Position numbers and translations under genes: made by a program. A model generated the notes under the pieces. It did not search any database. It worked only from the letters and a program-made list of their open reading frames with translations, and was not told the origin of the DNA. A DNA stretch of 64,000 nt, taken from contig NZ_BJYY01000018.1 of NCBI RefSeq assembly GCF_007991755.1, positions 62,001 through 126,000 on the forward strand. Reading direction: 5' to 3'. Numbering within the stretch: the first letter of the stretch is position 1; the number at the start of each line of letters is the position of its first letter. Positions 52,341 to 62,385 of the stretch are shown here, piece by piece. The DNA is from Cellulomonas aerilata. Its GTDB lineage: Bacteria > Actinomycetota > Actinomycetes > Actinomycetales > Cellulomonadaceae.

Positions 52341-54371
52341 ATGAGCCGCTCCGAGGGTCGTCCTGCCGCGTCCGACCAGCACCGCGCCCCCGACGACGCC
52401 ACCGCGGACGGGTCGGCCCGGGACGCCGTCGACCCCCGGATGAGCGCGGAGTCGCAGGGTCTGGCCTACCACGCGAAGGAGCCGGGCGAGGCGGTCCGCC
52501 CCGAGGACCCGCTGCCGCCCGAGCAGGCTCCGCCCACCCCGATCGGCGAGTACGCGGTGCTCGGGGACCGCCGCACGGCCGCCCTCGTCAGCAGGACGGG
52601 CTCGATCGACTGGATGTGCCTGCCGGGGTTCGACTCCCCCGCGTCGTTCGCCGCGCTGCTGGGCACGCCCGACAACGGGCGGTGGCTGCTCACCGTCCCG
52701 GACGCGACCGAGGTGACCCGGCGCTACCTGGGCGACTCGTTCGTGCTGGAGACGACGTACGTGTCCCCCACCGGACGCGCCGTCGTCGTGGAGTGCATGC
52801 CGATGGCGGACGACCGCGCCGACCTGGTCCGGCGGGTCGAGGTGCGCGACGGGACCGTGACGTTCGAGCACGAGTGGATCGTGCGGTTCGGCTACGGCGC
52901 CATCAAGCCCTGGGTCAGCCGCACCAAGGACCCCGACGGCAACCCCGCCATCCGGGCGATCGCGGGTCCGGACTCGCTGCTGCTGCGCGGTGACCGGCTG
53001 CCCCGGGCGTCCGACGGCGCCCACCGCGACAGGTTCACGCTGTCGGCCGGCGAGGCGCTCGAGCTCGTCGTGACCTGGACGCCGTCGTGGGCCCCGGTCC
53101 CCCCGCGGCTGGGGATCGTCCAGCGCATCGAGCGGACCCGGCTGGACTGGGAGAAGTGGGCGAAGCACCGCAAGCACCGCGGCAGCCACGCCGAGGCGGT
53201 CGACCGGTCCCTGCTCGTGCTGCGGCTGCTCACCGACGAGGAGACCGGCGGCATCGTCGCCGCCGCCACGACGTCGCTGCCGGAGGACATGGGCGGGGAG
53301 CGGAACTGGGACTACCGGTACTGCTGGCTGCGTGACGCGGCCCTGACGCTCGAGGCGCTGCTCGAGTACGGGTACCGGGAGGAGGCCAACGAGTGGCGGC
53401 AGTGGCTGCTCCGCGCCGTGGCCGGCTCCCCCGCCGACCTGCAGATCATGTACGGCGTCGACGGACGCCGGGACCTGCCCGAGCGAGAGCTCACGCACCT
53501 GCCCGGGTACGGCGGCTCACGACCGGTCCGGATCGGCAACGGCGCCGTCGACCAGGTCCAGCACGACGTCCTCGGCGAGGTGATGTGCGCGCTCGCCCTG
53601 GCCCGCTCGGTCGGGCTCAAGGACCGCGCACCGGGCTGGGCGCTGCAGCGGGCGCTCGTGGACGACCTCGCCGAGCACTGGCGTGAGCCGGACCGCGGCA
53701 TCTGGGAGGTCCGCGGCGAGCTGCAGCACTTCACGCACTCGAAGGTGATGGCGTGGGCGGCGCTGGACCGGGCCGTGCACGCCGTGGAGGACCACGGGCT
53801 GGAGGGTCCGCTCGAGCGGTGGCGTGCCGAGCGCGACGCGATCCGCGAGGACGTCCTCGCGCACGGCTACGACGCCGAGCGCAACACGTTCGTCCAGACC
53901 TACGGCGCCACGAACACCGACGCCTCGCTGCTGCAGATGGTGCAGGTCGGCTTCCTGCCGGCCGACGACCCGCGGTTCGTCGGGACCGTCCGGGCGATCC
54001 GGGAGGAGCTCGAGGTCGCCGACGGGCTCGTGCACCGGTACCACACGCAGGCCACCGACGACGGGCTGGCCGGCGGGGAGCACCCGTTCCTGGCGTGCAG
54101 CTTCTGGCTGGCGGACGCGCTGGCCCGGATGGGCGACACCGACGAGTCCGGCCGCCTGCTGGACCGGCTGATCGGCCTGTCGAACGACCTCGGGCTGCTG
54201 GCGGAGGAGTACGACGTCGACCGCGGGCAGATGATGGGGAACGTCCCGCAGGCGCTGTCGCACCTGGCCCTCGTGCGCGCCGTCTTCAGCCACGACCAGG
54301 CCGTGCAGCGCCGCGACGGGGGCGACGGGACGGCGGAGGACGCGAGGGACACCCGTGCCGTACACCGGTGA
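52341..54371 (+). CDS. Glycoside hydrolase family 15 protein (glucoamylase/trehalase-like)
   Basis: 676 residues. N-terminal trehalase-like beta domain ([36 protein letters not shown]), then the (alpha/alpha)6 barrel with [18 protein letters not shown], catalytic Glu in [16 protein letters not shown] and the second acid in [20 protein letters not shown]. Similar actinobacterial GH15 proteins hydrolyse trehalose; glucoamylase activity is the alternative. No signal peptide, so it is cytoplasmic. ATG at 52341 used; ATG at 52440 is also possible since no good Shine-Dalgarno is seen for the first. Confidence 0.87.
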   Translation: MSRSEGRPAASDQHRAPDDATADGSARDAVDPRMSAESQGLAYHAKEPGEAVRPEDPLPPEQAPPTPIGEYAVLGDRRTAALVSRTGSIDWMCLPGFDSPASFAALLGTPDNGRWLLTVPDATEVTRRYLGDSFVLETTYVSPTGRAVVVECMPMADDRADLVRRVEVRDGTVTFEHEWIVRFGYGAIKPWVSRTKDPDGNPAIRAIAGPDSLLLRGDRLPRASDGAHRDRFTLSAGEALELVVTWTPSWAPVPPRLGIVQRIERTRLDWEKWAKHRKHRGSHAEAVDRSLLVLRLLTDEETGGIVAAATTSLPEDMGGERNWDYRYCWLRDAALTLEALLEYGYREEANEWRQWLLRAVAGSPADLQIMYGVDGRRDLPERELTHLPGYGGSRPVRIGNGAVDQVQHDVLGEVMCALALARSVGLKDRAPGWALQRALVDDLAEHWREPDRGIWEVRGELQHFTHSKVMAWAALDRAVHAVEDHGLEGPLERWRAERDAIREDVLAHGYDAERNTFVQTYGATNTDASLLQMVQVGFLPADDPRFVGTVRAIREELEVADGLVHRYHTQATDDGLAGGEHPFLACSFWLADALARMGDTDESGRLLDRLIGLSNDLGLLAEEYDVDRGQMMGNVPQALSHLALVRAVFSHDQAVQRRDGGDGTAEDARDTRAVHR

Positions 54372-55068
54372 CGTCGTCCCGGGCGGGCCGACGGCCGTCC
54401 GGGAGCTCGACGAGGTCGTCATCCGCAAGGCGTCCGTCGGCGCCACGGACAACAACGCCTACCTGGTGACCTGCCGGGCCAGCGGCGCGCAGCTGCTGGT
54501 CGACGCGGCCGACGACCCGGACCGGCTCCTCGAGCTGGTCCGGGAGGGCTCGCGCGGCGCGCGCCTGGACCTGGTGGTGACCACGCACCGCCACGCCGAC
54601 CACCACCGCGCCCTGGAGTCGGTCGTCGCGGTCACCGGAGCCACGACGGCGGCCGGCGCCGACGACGCGGCCGGCATCCCGGTGCCCACCCGCCGCCGGC
54701 TGCACCACGGCGACGTCCTGACGGTCGGGCACGTGACCCTGGAGGTCGTCGCGCTGCGCGGGCACACGCCCGGCTCCGTCGCGCTGGTCTACCGGGAGCC
54801 CGCCGGGCCGCCGGCCGGTGGCCACCGCGGCGCCGACGGCGCCGTGCCGGGCCGGGTCCACCTGTTCACCGGCGACAGCCTGTTCCCCGGCGGGGTCGGG
54901 AACACGGGCGAGGACGCGGAGCGCTTCACCCAGCTGCTCACGGACGTCACCGAGCGCCTGTTCGACCCGTTCGACGACGCCGGCTGGGTGTACCCGGGGC
55001 ACGGCGCCGACACCACGCTGGGCGCCGAGCGCCCGCACCTGCCGGAGTGGCGCGACCGGGGCTGGTGA
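54355..55068 (+). CDS. Metallo-beta-lactamase-fold hydrolase
   Basis: 237 residues, glyoxalase II-like. Metal motif THRHADHHRALE (HxHxDH), GHTPGSVALVYRE, FTGDSLFPGGVGNTG (metal-bridging Asp) and VYPGHGADT. GTG at 54355 overlaps the GH15 gene by 17 bases, so it probably is co-expressed. In-frame GC-rich insert (AGPPAGGHRGADGAVPGR) in the middle. Substrate unknown. Confidence 0.87.
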   Translation: MPYTGDVVPGGPTAVRELDEVVIRKASVGATDNNAYLVTCRASGAQLLVDAADDPDRLLELVREGSRGARLDLVVTTHRHADHHRALESVVAVTGATTAAGADDAAGIPVPTRRRLHHGDVLTVGHVTLEVVALRGHTPGSVALVYREPAGPPAGGHRGADGAVPGRVHLFTGDSLFPGGVGNTGEDAERFTQLLTDVTERLFDPFDDAGWVYPGHGADTTLGAERPHLPEWRDRGW

Positions 55069-55124
55069 GCCGCGCCGACCGGCCGCGCCGCGTCCCCGCG
55101 CGGGTCCGCGCGCGTCCTCGCCCG

Positions 55125-55186
55125 CCCGCCCGTCGGGCGGGGCTGCGGCGGCGCGGCCGGGCCGGGTCGCCGCGGCGGCCCGGCCG
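55125..55186. terminator. Hairpin cluster between convergent genes
   Basis: CCCGCCC/GGGCGGG (55125-55141, 3-base loop) and CGGCCGGGCC/GGCCCGGCCG (55154-55186). They lie between the convergent hydrolase and acyl-CoA dehydrogenase genes; no T-tract. Confidence 0.55.
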
Positions 55187-55193
55187 GGCGCGG

Positions 55194-56372
55194 TCAGGTG
55201 GGGTCGACCGGGCCCAGCCAGGCGTTCGCCACGGTCGCGTGCGCGGACTCGGGGTCGGAGGGGTGGAAGATCCCGGCGAGCACGTCGCGGTAGAGGCGGC
55301 CGAGCTCGCTGCCGGCGAAGTAGGACGACCCGCCCGCGACCCGGATCGCCTGGTCCACGACGAACCGCGCGTTCTCGGTGGCCCGGTGCTTGAGCCCGAC
55401 GACCTTGGCGAACCACAGCGCGCCGTGGTCGACGCCCTCGTCGACGTCCCGGGCCAGCGAGTCCACCTGCGGCTCGATGCCGTCCTGCGCGAGCGCGGCC
55501 TCGGCGACCCGCCACCGGATGTCCGGGTCCTGGGCGAGCGTGCGGCCGCCGTTCTTCATCGACGTGCGCCGGTGCGCCGCCGCGACCGCGAGGTCGACCG
55601 CCCGGCGTCCGATGCCGGTGTAGACCGCGGCGAGGAGCACCTCGAAGACGGCGAACAGCGCGAAGACGAACGGGTCACGGCTCGGCCCGACGGGCAGGCG
55701 GCGGTGCACCCAGGCGGCCGGCGCCACCGCGCCGTCGAGCACGGTGGTGCGGCTCTGGGTGGCGCGCATGCCGAGGGTGTCCCAGTCGTCGCGGACCTCG
55801 ATGCCGCCGCCGTCCCGCCGGACCACCCCGTGCACCAGCACGGGCGCCGTCGGGTCGGTGTCGTCGCGCCCGAAGGTCGCCAGCCGCGTCCACACCGGCG
55901 ACAGCGACGTGAAGATCTTCGTCCCGGTGTACCGGTACCCGCCGTCGGGATGCGGCTCGGCGCGCGTGCGCGAGTCGAACATCACCAGGTCGTTGCCGGC
56001 CTCGGAGTTGCCGAAGGCGAACACCTCGCCGCGCGCCGCCTCCTCGAGCACGAACGCCAGCGAGTCGTCGCCCCGGTCGGCGAGCAGCCGCGCGATCCCG
56101 GTGACGACGAGGTGCATGTTGACGGCCAGCGCCGTGGCGGGCGCCGCGGCGCCGAGCCGGACCTGCTCGGCCGCCACCTGCCGCAGGGTCAGGCCCGACC
56201 CGCCCAGCGCGACCGGCACGAACGCACGCAGGTACCCCGCGGCGGTGAGGTCGGCGAGGTCGTCGTGCGGGAACGTGTTGTCCCGGTCGTGCCCGGCGGC
56301 CCGGGACCGGATCGCCTGGAGGAGCTCGTCGGTCAGCAGGGTCGCCGGCCGGGGGTCGGACGACTCAGGCAC
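55194..56372 (-). CDS. Acyl-CoA dehydrogenase-like flavoprotein
   Basis: 392 residues with the acyl-CoA dehydrogenase fold: N-terminal helical domain (YLRAFVPVALGGSGLTLRQ), middle beta domain (FGNSEAGNDLVMFDS, RYTGTKIFTSLSPV, WDTLGMRATQSRTT) and C-terminal four-helix bundle with RVAGGSSYFAGSELGRLYRD. No clear catalytic Glu of true acyl-CoA dehydrogenases, so it may be a monooxygenase-type member (DszC/SfnB-like). GTG at 56372 has GGAGGAG upstream and overlaps the AKR gene end by 8 bases. Confidence 0.83.
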   Translation of the reverse strand: MPESSDPRPATLLTDELLQAIRSRAAGHDRDNTFPHDDLADLTAAGYLRAFVPVALGGSGLTLRQVAAEQVRLGAAAPATALAVNMHLVVTGIARLLADRGDDSLAFVLEEAARGEVFAFGNSEAGNDLVMFDSRTRAEPHPDGGYRYTGTKIFTSLSPVWTRLATFGRDDTDPTAPVLVHGVVRRDGGGIEVRDDWDTLGMRATQSRTTVLDGAVAPAAWVHRRLPVGPSRDPFVFALFAVFEVLLAAVYTGIGRRAVDLAVAAAHRRTSMKNGGRTLAQDPDIRWRVAEAALAQDGIEPQVDSLARDVDEGVDHGALWFAKVVGLKHRATENARFVVDQAIRVAGGSSYFAGSELGRLYRDVLAGIFHPSDPESAHATVANAWLGPVDPT

Positions 56373-57210
56373 CGAACTCCTCCGGGTCGGGCCCGATGCG
56401 CTCACCCCGGTCCATGCCGGCCAGCGCCTGGTGGTCCTCGTCCTGGAGGCCGAAGCCGAACACGTCGAAGTTCTCCGCGATGCGGGCCGGGGTCACCGAC
56501 TTCGGGATGACGACGTTGCCGAGGTCGAGGTGCCAGCGGAGCACCACCTGGGCCGGCGTCACGCCGCGCGCCTCGGCGATCGACTGCACGACCGGGTCGT
56601 CCAGCAGGCCGGAGTCGCGTCCCAGCGGCGACCAGGCCTCGGTGACGATCCCGGTGCTGCGGTGGAACTCGCGCAGCTCGGGCTGCTGCAGCCGGGGGTG
56701 CAGCTCCACCTGGTTGACCACCGGCACCACGCCGGTCTCGCCGATGATGCGCTCGAGGTGCGCCGGAACGAAGTTGGAGACGCCGACGGAGCGGATCGCG
56801 CCCTGCTCCTTGAGGAGCAGCAGCGCGCGCCAGGTGTCGAGGTAGAGGTCCTGCCCGGGGAACGGCCAGTGGATGAGGTAGAGGTCGACGGTGCCCACGT
56901 CGAGCCGGGAGGTGGACGCGTCGAACGCGCGCAGGGTGGCGTCGTAGCCCTGGTCGTCGTTCCACACCTTGGTGGTCACGTAGACGTCCTCGCGCGGCAG
57001 TCCGGACGCGCGGATCGCCCGCCCGACGCCGGCCTCGTTCCCGTACAGCTTCGCGGTGTCGATGAGCCGGTAGCCGGTCTCCAGGGCGGCGCTGACGGCG
57101 CGCTCGGCACCGTCGTCGTCCACCTTGAAGACGCCGAACCCGAGCTGAGGGATCGAGGTGCCGTCGAGCAGGTCGACGCGCGGCACCGAGGAGAGAGAGG
57201 GAGTGGTCAT
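56365..57210 (-). CDS. Aldo/keto reductase (2,5-diketogluconate reductase-like)
   Basis: 281 residues, NADPH-dependent TIM-barrel reductase. Tetrad: D and Y in LIDTAKLYGNE, K in VTTKVWNDDQG, H in YLIHWPFPG; NADP-binding IPKSVTPARIAENFDVF near the end. ATG at 57210 has GGTGGAG six bases away. Coupled with the downstream flavoprotein gene. Confidence 0.9.
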   Translation of the reverse strand: MTTPSLSSVPRVDLLDGTSIPQLGFGVFKVDDDGAERAVSAALETGYRLIDTAKLYGNEAGVGRAIRASGLPREDVYVTTKVWNDDQGYDATLRAFDASTSRLDVGTVDLYLIHWPFPGQDLYLDTWRALLLLKEQGAIRSVGVSNFVPAHLERIIGETGVVPVVNQVELHPRLQQPELREFHRSTGIVTEAWSPLGRDSGLLDDPVVQSIAEARGVTPAQVVLRWHLDLGNVVIPKSVTPARIAENFDVFGFGLQDEDHQALAGMDRGERIGPDPEEFGA

Positions 57211-57275
57211 GGCTCCACCCTCTCCCACGGCGGCGTCGCACCGCGACTCGCGACGCGCTGGGGCAAGATGCGTCC

Positions 57276-57566
57276 ATGACCGTCTTCGCCGTCCAGTACA
57301 TCTACGACGAGCAGGCCCGGCGGCGGGACAAGGTGCGCCCGGAGCACCGCACGTTCCTCTCCGACCTCCTGCACCAGGGGGCCCTGCTGGCGTCCGGCCC
57401 CTTGGCCGACGACGGCGCCCCCGGCGCCCTGCTCATCATGTCCGCCGCGTCCGCCCGCGAGGTCGCCACCTTCCTCGACGACGACCCTTTCAACCGCGAG
57501 GGCCTGATCAAGGCGCGGGTGGTCCGGCAGTGGACGCCGGTGTTCGGGCCGTGGACCGCGCAGTGA
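57276..57566 (+). CDS. YciI-like protein
   Basis: 96 residues; ferredoxin-like fold of the YciI family, with RPEHRTFLSDLLHQGALLASGP and FLDDDPFNREGLIK, containing the conserved His and Asp. Members are small enzymes or stress proteins of unclear substrate. Divergent from the aldo/keto reductase, convergent with uvrB. Confidence 0.83.
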   Translation: MTVFAVQYIYDEQARRRDKVRPEHRTFLSDLLHQGALLASGPLADDGAPGALLIMSAASAREVATFLDDDPFNREGLIKARVVRQWTPVFGPWTAQ

Positions 57567-57616
57567 CCGCCCGGTCCGGCGGGACGCGCTGACCGGCTGC
57601 GCCTCCCCTCCCGCCC

Positions 57617-59713
57617 TCAGGCGGTCGCGGCGTGCATCTGCCGCAGCTCCTTCTTCAGCCCCGAGATCTCGTCGCGCAGCCGTGCCGCCAGCTCGAACTG
57701 CAGCTCTGCCGCAGCGGCGTGCATCTGGTCGTTGAGCTCCTGGATGAGGTCGGCCAGCTCGCCGGACGCCGCACCGACGAGCTTGGTGCGGGCGTTCGGC
57801 GCGCCCTTGGCCCCCGGCGTCGGCGCCTTGCCACGGGAGGAGTTGCGGTACCCACCGGCGAGCAGCTCGGCGGTGTCGACGTCCTCGCGGGCGAGCATGT
57901 CGGTGATGTCGCCGATCTTCTTGCGCAGCGGGGTCGGGTCGATGCCGTTCGCGAGGTTATAGGCGACCTGCTTCTCGCGACGCCGCGTCGTCTCCTCGAT
58001 GGCCGTGGACATGGCAGCCGTGACCTTGTCGGCGTACATGTGGACCTCGCCGGAGACGTTGCGCGCGGCGCGCCCGATCGTCTGGATGAGCGACGTGCCG
58101 GAGCGCAGGAAGCCCTCCTTGTCGGCGTCGAGGATCGCGACCAGCGACACCTCGGGCAGGTCGAGCCCCTCCCGCAGCAGGTTGATGCCGACCAGGACGT
58201 CGAACTGGCCCAGGCGCAGCTCGCGCAGCAGCTCCACGCGCCGCAGGGTGTCGACCTCCGAGTGCAGGTAGCGCACCCGGACGTCCTTCTCCAGCAGGTA
58301 GTCGGTGAGGTCCTCGGACATCTTCTTCGTCAGCGTCGTGACGAGCACGCGCTCGTCCCGCTCCACCCGCAGCCGGATCTCCTCGAGCAGGTCGTCGATC
58401 TGGCCCGTGGTCGGCTTGACCACGATCTGCGGGTCGACGAGCCCCGTGGGCCGGATGATCTGCTCCACCACGCCGTCGGCCATGGACAGCTCGTAGGTCC
58501 CCGGCGTCGCGGACAGGTACACCGTCTGCCCGATGCGGTCGGCGAACTCCTCCCACCGCAGCGGCCGGTTGTCCATCGCGCTCGGGAGCCGGAAGCCGTG
58601 GTCCACCAGGGCGCGCTTGCGCGACATGTCGCCCTCGAACATCGCCCCGATCTGCGGGACGGTGACGTGCGACTCGTCGATGACCAGGAGGAAGTCCTCC
58701 GGGAAGTAGTCCAGCAGCGTGTTCGGCGCGGTGCCGGCGACCCGGCCGTCGATGTGCCGGGAGTAGTTCTCGATCCCCGAGCACGAGCCGATCTGGCGCA
58801 TCATCTCGATGTCGTAGGTGGTGCGCATGCGCAGCCGCTGGGCCTCGAGCAGCTTGCTCTGCCGCTCCAGGTCCTTCAGCCGCTCCTCGAGCTCGTGCTC
58901 GATGGTCGCGATCGCGCGCTCCATGCGCTCGGGCCCGGCGACGTAGTGGGTCGCCGGGAACACGTGGATGTCCTGCTCGTTGCGCACCACGTCCCCGGTG
59001 AGGGGGTGCAGGGTCTGGATCGCCTCGATCTCGTCGCCGAAGAACTCGATCCGGATCGCGAGCTCCTCGTACACCGGGATGATCTCGACCGTGTCGCCAC
59101 GCACCCGGAACGTCCCGCGGGTGAACGCCAGGTCGTTGCGGCTGTACTGCATGGACACGAACTGGCGCAGCAGCGCGTCGCGCTCCACCTGGTCCCCGAC
59201 CGACAGCCGGACCATCCGGTCCACGTACTCCTGCGGGGTGCCCAGGCCGTAGATGCAGGACACGGAGGCGACCACCACGACGTCCCTGCGGGTGAGCAGG
59301 GAGCTCGTCGCCGAGTGCCGCAGCCGCTCGACCTCGTCGTTGATGGACGAGTCCTTCTCGATGAAGGTGTCCGTCTGCGCGATGTACGCCTCGGGCTGGT
59401 AGTAGTCGTAGTACGACACGAAGTACTCGACCGCGTTGTTGGGCAGCAGCTCGCGGAACTCGGTGGCGAGCTGGGCGGCGAGCGTCTTGTTGGGCGCCAT
59501 CACCAGCGTCGGCCGCTGCAGCTTCTCGATGAGCCAGGCGGTGGTCGCCGACTTGCCGGTGCCGGTGGCACCGAGCAGCACGACGTCCTTCTCGCCGGCG
59601 GTGATCCGACGGGAGAGGTCCTCGATGGCGGTGGGCTGGTCACCCGAGGGCGTGTACTCCGAGATGACCTCGAACGGGGCCACGGTCCGCTGCAGATCGG
59701 TCACTGGGCGCAT
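57617..59713 (-). CDS. uvrB: UvrABC system protein B
   Basis: 698 residues; DNA helicase-like damage verifier. Walker [16 protein letters not shown], beta-hairpin [17 protein letters not shown], helicase motifs [11 protein letters not shown] and [13 protein letters not shown]-terminal UVR motif [15 protein letters not shown] for UvrC. The ATG at 59713 lies six bases after a -10 and has no Shine-Dalgarno, so it is probably leaderless. Confidence 0.97.
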   Translation of the reverse strand: MRPVTDLQRTVAPFEVISEYTPSGDQPTAIEDLSRRITAGEKDVVLLGATGTGKSATTAWLIEKLQRPTLVMAPNKTLAAQLATEFRELLPNNAVEYFVSYYDYYQPEAYIAQTDTFIEKDSSINDEVERLRHSATSSLLTRRDVVVVASVSCIYGLGTPQEYVDRMVRLSVGDQVERDALLRQFVSMQYSRNDLAFTRGTFRVRGDTVEIIPVYEELAIRIEFFGDEIEAIQTLHPLTGDVVRNEQDIHVFPATHYVAGPERMERAIATIEHELEERLKDLERQSKLLEAQRLRMRTTYDIEMMRQIGSCSGIENYSRHIDGRVAGTAPNTLLDYFPEDFLLVIDESHVTVPQIGAMFEGDMSRKRALVDHGFRLPSAMDNRPLRWEEFADRIGQTVYLSATPGTYELSMADGVVEQIIRPTGLVDPQIVVKPTTGQIDDLLEEIRLRVERDERVLVTTLTKKMSEDLTDYLLEKDVRVRYLHSEVDTLRRVELLRELRLGQFDVLVGINLLREGLDLPEVSLVAILDADKEGFLRSGTSLIQTIGRAARNVSGEVHMYADKVTAAMSTAIEETTRRREKQVAYNLANGIDPTPLRKKIGDITDMLAREDVDTAELLAGGYRNSSRGKAPTPGAKGAPNARTKLVGAASGELADLIQELNDQMHAAAAELQFELAARLRDEISGLKKELRQMHAATA

Positions 59714-59719
59714 GGGTCA

Positions 59720-59742
59720 ACGGTACGACGCACCACCGACAC
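59720..59742 (-). promoter_or_regulatory. uvrB promoter, PafBC/RecA-NDp type
   Basis: Minus strand: GTGTCGGTG, eight bases, TACCGT, six bases, ATG. All fixed positions of TTGTCRGTG-N8-TANNNT match except the first T. Confidence 0.75.
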
Positions 59743-59802
59743 GCCCGGTGCCGCGAGCCGCCCGGCAGCCACCCGGCGCGCCGCCGGACGCCGTGTCGCT
59801 GG

Positions 59803-60429
59803 TCACAGCCCTGCGTCGGCCTCCGCCAGGCGCTCCTCGTCGATGCGCTGCCACAGCGCGTCGACCTGCGCGCGCAGGTGCTCCACGGTCCCGGTCCCGT
59901 CCAGGACGACGTCCGCGACCGCACGACGGGCCTCGTCCGGCGCCTGGGCCGCGACTCGGCGCTCCGCCTCCTCGACGGTCAGCCCACGCCCCTCGACCAG
60001 GCGCCGGACGCGCTGCTCGGGCGGCGCGTCGACCACCACGAGCATGCCGAACGCCTCTGCCTGACCCGTCTCGACGAGCAGCGGGATGTCGTGGACGACG
60101 ACCGCGCCCGGGCCGGCGGCCGCTGCGGCCGCGTCGTGCTCGGCCGAGAGCCGGCGGATCTCGGGGTGCAGGATCGCGTTGAGCCGCTCCCGCTGCGCCG
60201 CGTCGGCGAAGACCAGGGCCCCGAGCGCGGCCCGGTCGAGCGTGCCGTCCGCGGCCAGCACGCCCGGGCCGAACGCGTCAGCCACCGCGTCGAGCCCGGC
60301 GGATCCCGGCCGGACGGCGTCGCGGGCCAGCACGTCGTGGTCGATGACGGTCGCGCCCAGCTCGGCCAGCCGGCCGGCCACGACCGACTTGCCGGAGGCG
60401 ATCCCACCCGTGAGCCCGATCCGCTGCAT
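59803..60429 (-). CDS. coaE: Dephospho-CoA kinase
   Basis: 208 residues; last step of coenzyme A synthesis. P-loop GLTGGIASGKSVVA at the N-terminus, IDHDVLARDAV and VVHDIPLLVETG. Start ATG at 60429. Between rpsA and uvrB, the common actinobacterial order. Confidence 0.96.
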   Translation of the reverse strand: MQRIGLTGGIASGKSVVAGRLAELGATVIDHDVLARDAVRPGSAGLDAVADAFGPGVLAADGTLDRAALGALVFADAAQRERLNAILHPEIRRLSAEHDAAAAAAGPGAVVVHDIPLLVETGQAEAFGMLVVVDAPPEQRVRRLVEGRGLTVEEAERRVAAQAPDEARRAVADVVLDGTGTVEHLRAQVDALWQRIDEERLAEADAGL

Positions 60430-60575
60430 CGCGCCACTCTGCCGCACGTCGCGTCCGGGCCGCGACCCCCGGACCACGGCGCGGGACCGGGACCACGCCG
60501 GCACGTGCCGGACGGCACCGGGCGGTGTCACGGGCACCGCCGCACCGCCGCACGCAGCACCGACCACCACGCACG

Positions 60576-60619
60576 ACGGCCACGGGCCGGCCACCCGAGG
60601 GTGACCGGCCCGTGGCCGT
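60576..60619 (-). terminator. rpsA terminator
   Basis: A 21-bp stem with a single mismatch (ACGGCCACGGGCCGG ... CCGGCCCGTGGCCGT) and a tiny loop, 41 bases after the rpsA stop. No T-tract. Confidence 0.65.
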
Positions 60620-60659
60620 GGCGTGGAGCTCGATCGGGCGCCCTGAGGGGCGCGGACGA

Positions 60660-62144
60660 TCAGGCGCCGGTGAGCTTCTCCCGCAGCGCGGCGAGCGCCT
60701 CGTCGGACGCGAGCGTGCCCGCGGCCTCCTCGGTCGCCGGAGCCGACGAGTAGGACGAGGCGGTCGGGGCGGCCCCAGCCGTGTCGCCGCCACCGTTCGC
60801 GGCCTCGAGGTCCGCACGGGCGGCCTCGGCGACCTGCTTGCGGTGCGCCTCCCAGCGCTCGTGGGCCTGCGCGTACTGCGCCTCCCACACCTCGCGCTGG
60901 GCCTCGAAGCCCTCGAGCCACTCGTTCGTGGTCGAGTCGAAGCCCTCGGGGTACTTGTAGTTGCCCTGCTCGTCGTACTCGGCGGCCATGCCGTACAGCG
61001 CCGGGTCGAAGTCGTCGCTGGCGGGGTCGACGCCCTCGTTGGCCTGCTTGAGCGACAGCGAGATGCGCCGACGCTCCAGGTCGATGTCGATGACCTTGAC
61101 GAAGACGTCGTCGCCGACCTGGACGACCTGCTCCGGGATCTCGACGTGGCGCACGGCCAGCTCCGAGATGTGCACGAGGCCCTCGATGCCGTCCTCGACG
61201 CGCACGAACGCACCGAACGGGACGAGCTTGGTGACCTTGCCGGGGACGACCTGGCCGATGGCGTGCGTCCGGGCGAAGGCCTGCCACGGGTCCTCCTGCG
61301 TCGCCTTCAGCGACAGGGAGACACGCTCGCGGTCGAAGTCGACGTCGAGCACCTCGACGGTGACCTCCTGGCCGACCTCGACGACCTCGGACGGGTGGTC
61401 GATGTGCTTCCAGGACAGCTCGGAGACGTGCACGAGCCCGTCGACGCCGCCGAGGTCCACGAACGCACCGAAGTTGACGATCGAGGAGACGACACCGGGG
61501 CGGACCTGGCCCTTCTGCAGGGTCTGCAGGAAGGTCGAGCGCACCTCGGACTGCGTCTGCTCGAGCCAGGCACGGCGGGACAGGACCACGTTGTTGCGGT
61601 TCTTGTCGAGCTCGATGATCTTGGCCTCGATCTCCTTGCCGACGTACGGCTGGAGGTCGCGGACGCGACGCATCTCCACCAGCGAGGCGGGCAGGAAGCC
61701 GCGCAGGCCGATGTCGAGGATGAGGCCGCCCTTGACGACCTCGATGACGGTGCCGGTGACGACGCCGTCCTCCTCCTTGATCCTCTCGATCGTGCCCCAC
61801 GCGCGCTCGTACTGCGCACGCTTCTTGGACAGGATCAGCCGGCCTTCCTTGTCCTCCTTCTGGAGGACCAGGGCCTCGACCGCGTCGCCGACCTTGACGA
61901 CCTCACCGGGGTCCACGTCGTGCTTGATGGACAGCTCACGGGAGGGGATGACGCCCTCGGTCTTGTAGCCGATGTCGAGCAGGACCTCGTCGCGGTCGAC
62001 CTTGACGATGACGCCCTCGACGATGTCGCCATCGTTGAAGTACTTGATGGTGGCGTCGATGGCGGCCATGAAGTCCTCGGCCGAACCGATGTCGTTGATC
62101 GCGACCTGCGGCGTGGCGGGCTTCGCGGGGGTGGAGATGGTCAT
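60660..62144 (-). CDS. rpsA: 30S ribosomal protein S1
   Basis: 494 residues with four S1 RNA-binding domains: GDIVEGVIVKVDRDEVLLDI, VTGTVIEVVKGGLILDIGLR, GQVRPGVVSSIVNFGAFVDL and GQVVPGKVTKLVPFGAFVRV, then an acidic, Ala-rich tail. The number of domains and length are normal for actinobacteria. Promoter at 62280-62308. Confidence 0.97.
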   Translation of the reverse strand: MTISTPAKPATPQVAINDIGSAEDFMAAIDATIKYFNDGDIVEGVIVKVDRDEVLLDIGYKTEGVIPSRELSIKHDVDPGEVVKVGDAVEALVLQKEDKEGRLILSKKRAQYERAWGTIERIKEEDGVVTGTVIEVVKGGLILDIGLRGFLPASLVEMRRVRDLQPYVGKEIEAKIIELDKNRNNVVLSRRAWLEQTQSEVRSTFLQTLQKGQVRPGVVSSIVNFGAFVDLGGVDGLVHVSELSWKHIDHPSEVVEVGQEVTVEVLDVDFDRERVSLSLKATQEDPWQAFARTHAIGQVVPGKVTKLVPFGAFVRVEDGIEGLVHISELAVRHVEIPEQVVQVGDDVFVKVIDIDLERRRISLSLKQANEGVDPASDDFDPALYGMAAEYDEQGNYKYPEGFDSTTNEWLEGFEAQREVWEAQYAQAHERWEAHRKQVAEAARADLEAANGGGDTAGAAPTASSYSSAPATEEAAGTLASDEALAALREKLTGA

Positions 62145-62279
62145 TGAGTGATGTGCTCCGATGCGGACAAGGAGTAGTCGGATTGGGATCTCGTGCGGGA
62201 TTGCTGGTGCGGTGCTCTCGCACGGTCGCGGCCTGCGACCGGCGCGACGAACGCCCTCGGGCGCGCCACACCGCGTGCA

Positions 62280-62308
62280 ATCGTACCGTCCCGCGGAGCG
62301 TGCGTGAA
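62280..62308 (-). promoter_or_regulatory. rpsA promoter
   Basis: On the minus strand TTCACG (62308-62303), exactly 17 bases, TACGAT (62285-62280): a good sigma-A promoter. The leader would be ~130 bases. Nothing else is seen between rpsA and the ABC gene (62145-62385). Confidence 0.6.
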
Positions 62309-62385
62309 CCGCGGCGTCCGGCGCCGCCCGGCGCGCCGCCCCGGACCCGCCGGGGCTTGGCCGGACGGTCGGCCGGGACCCGCGA

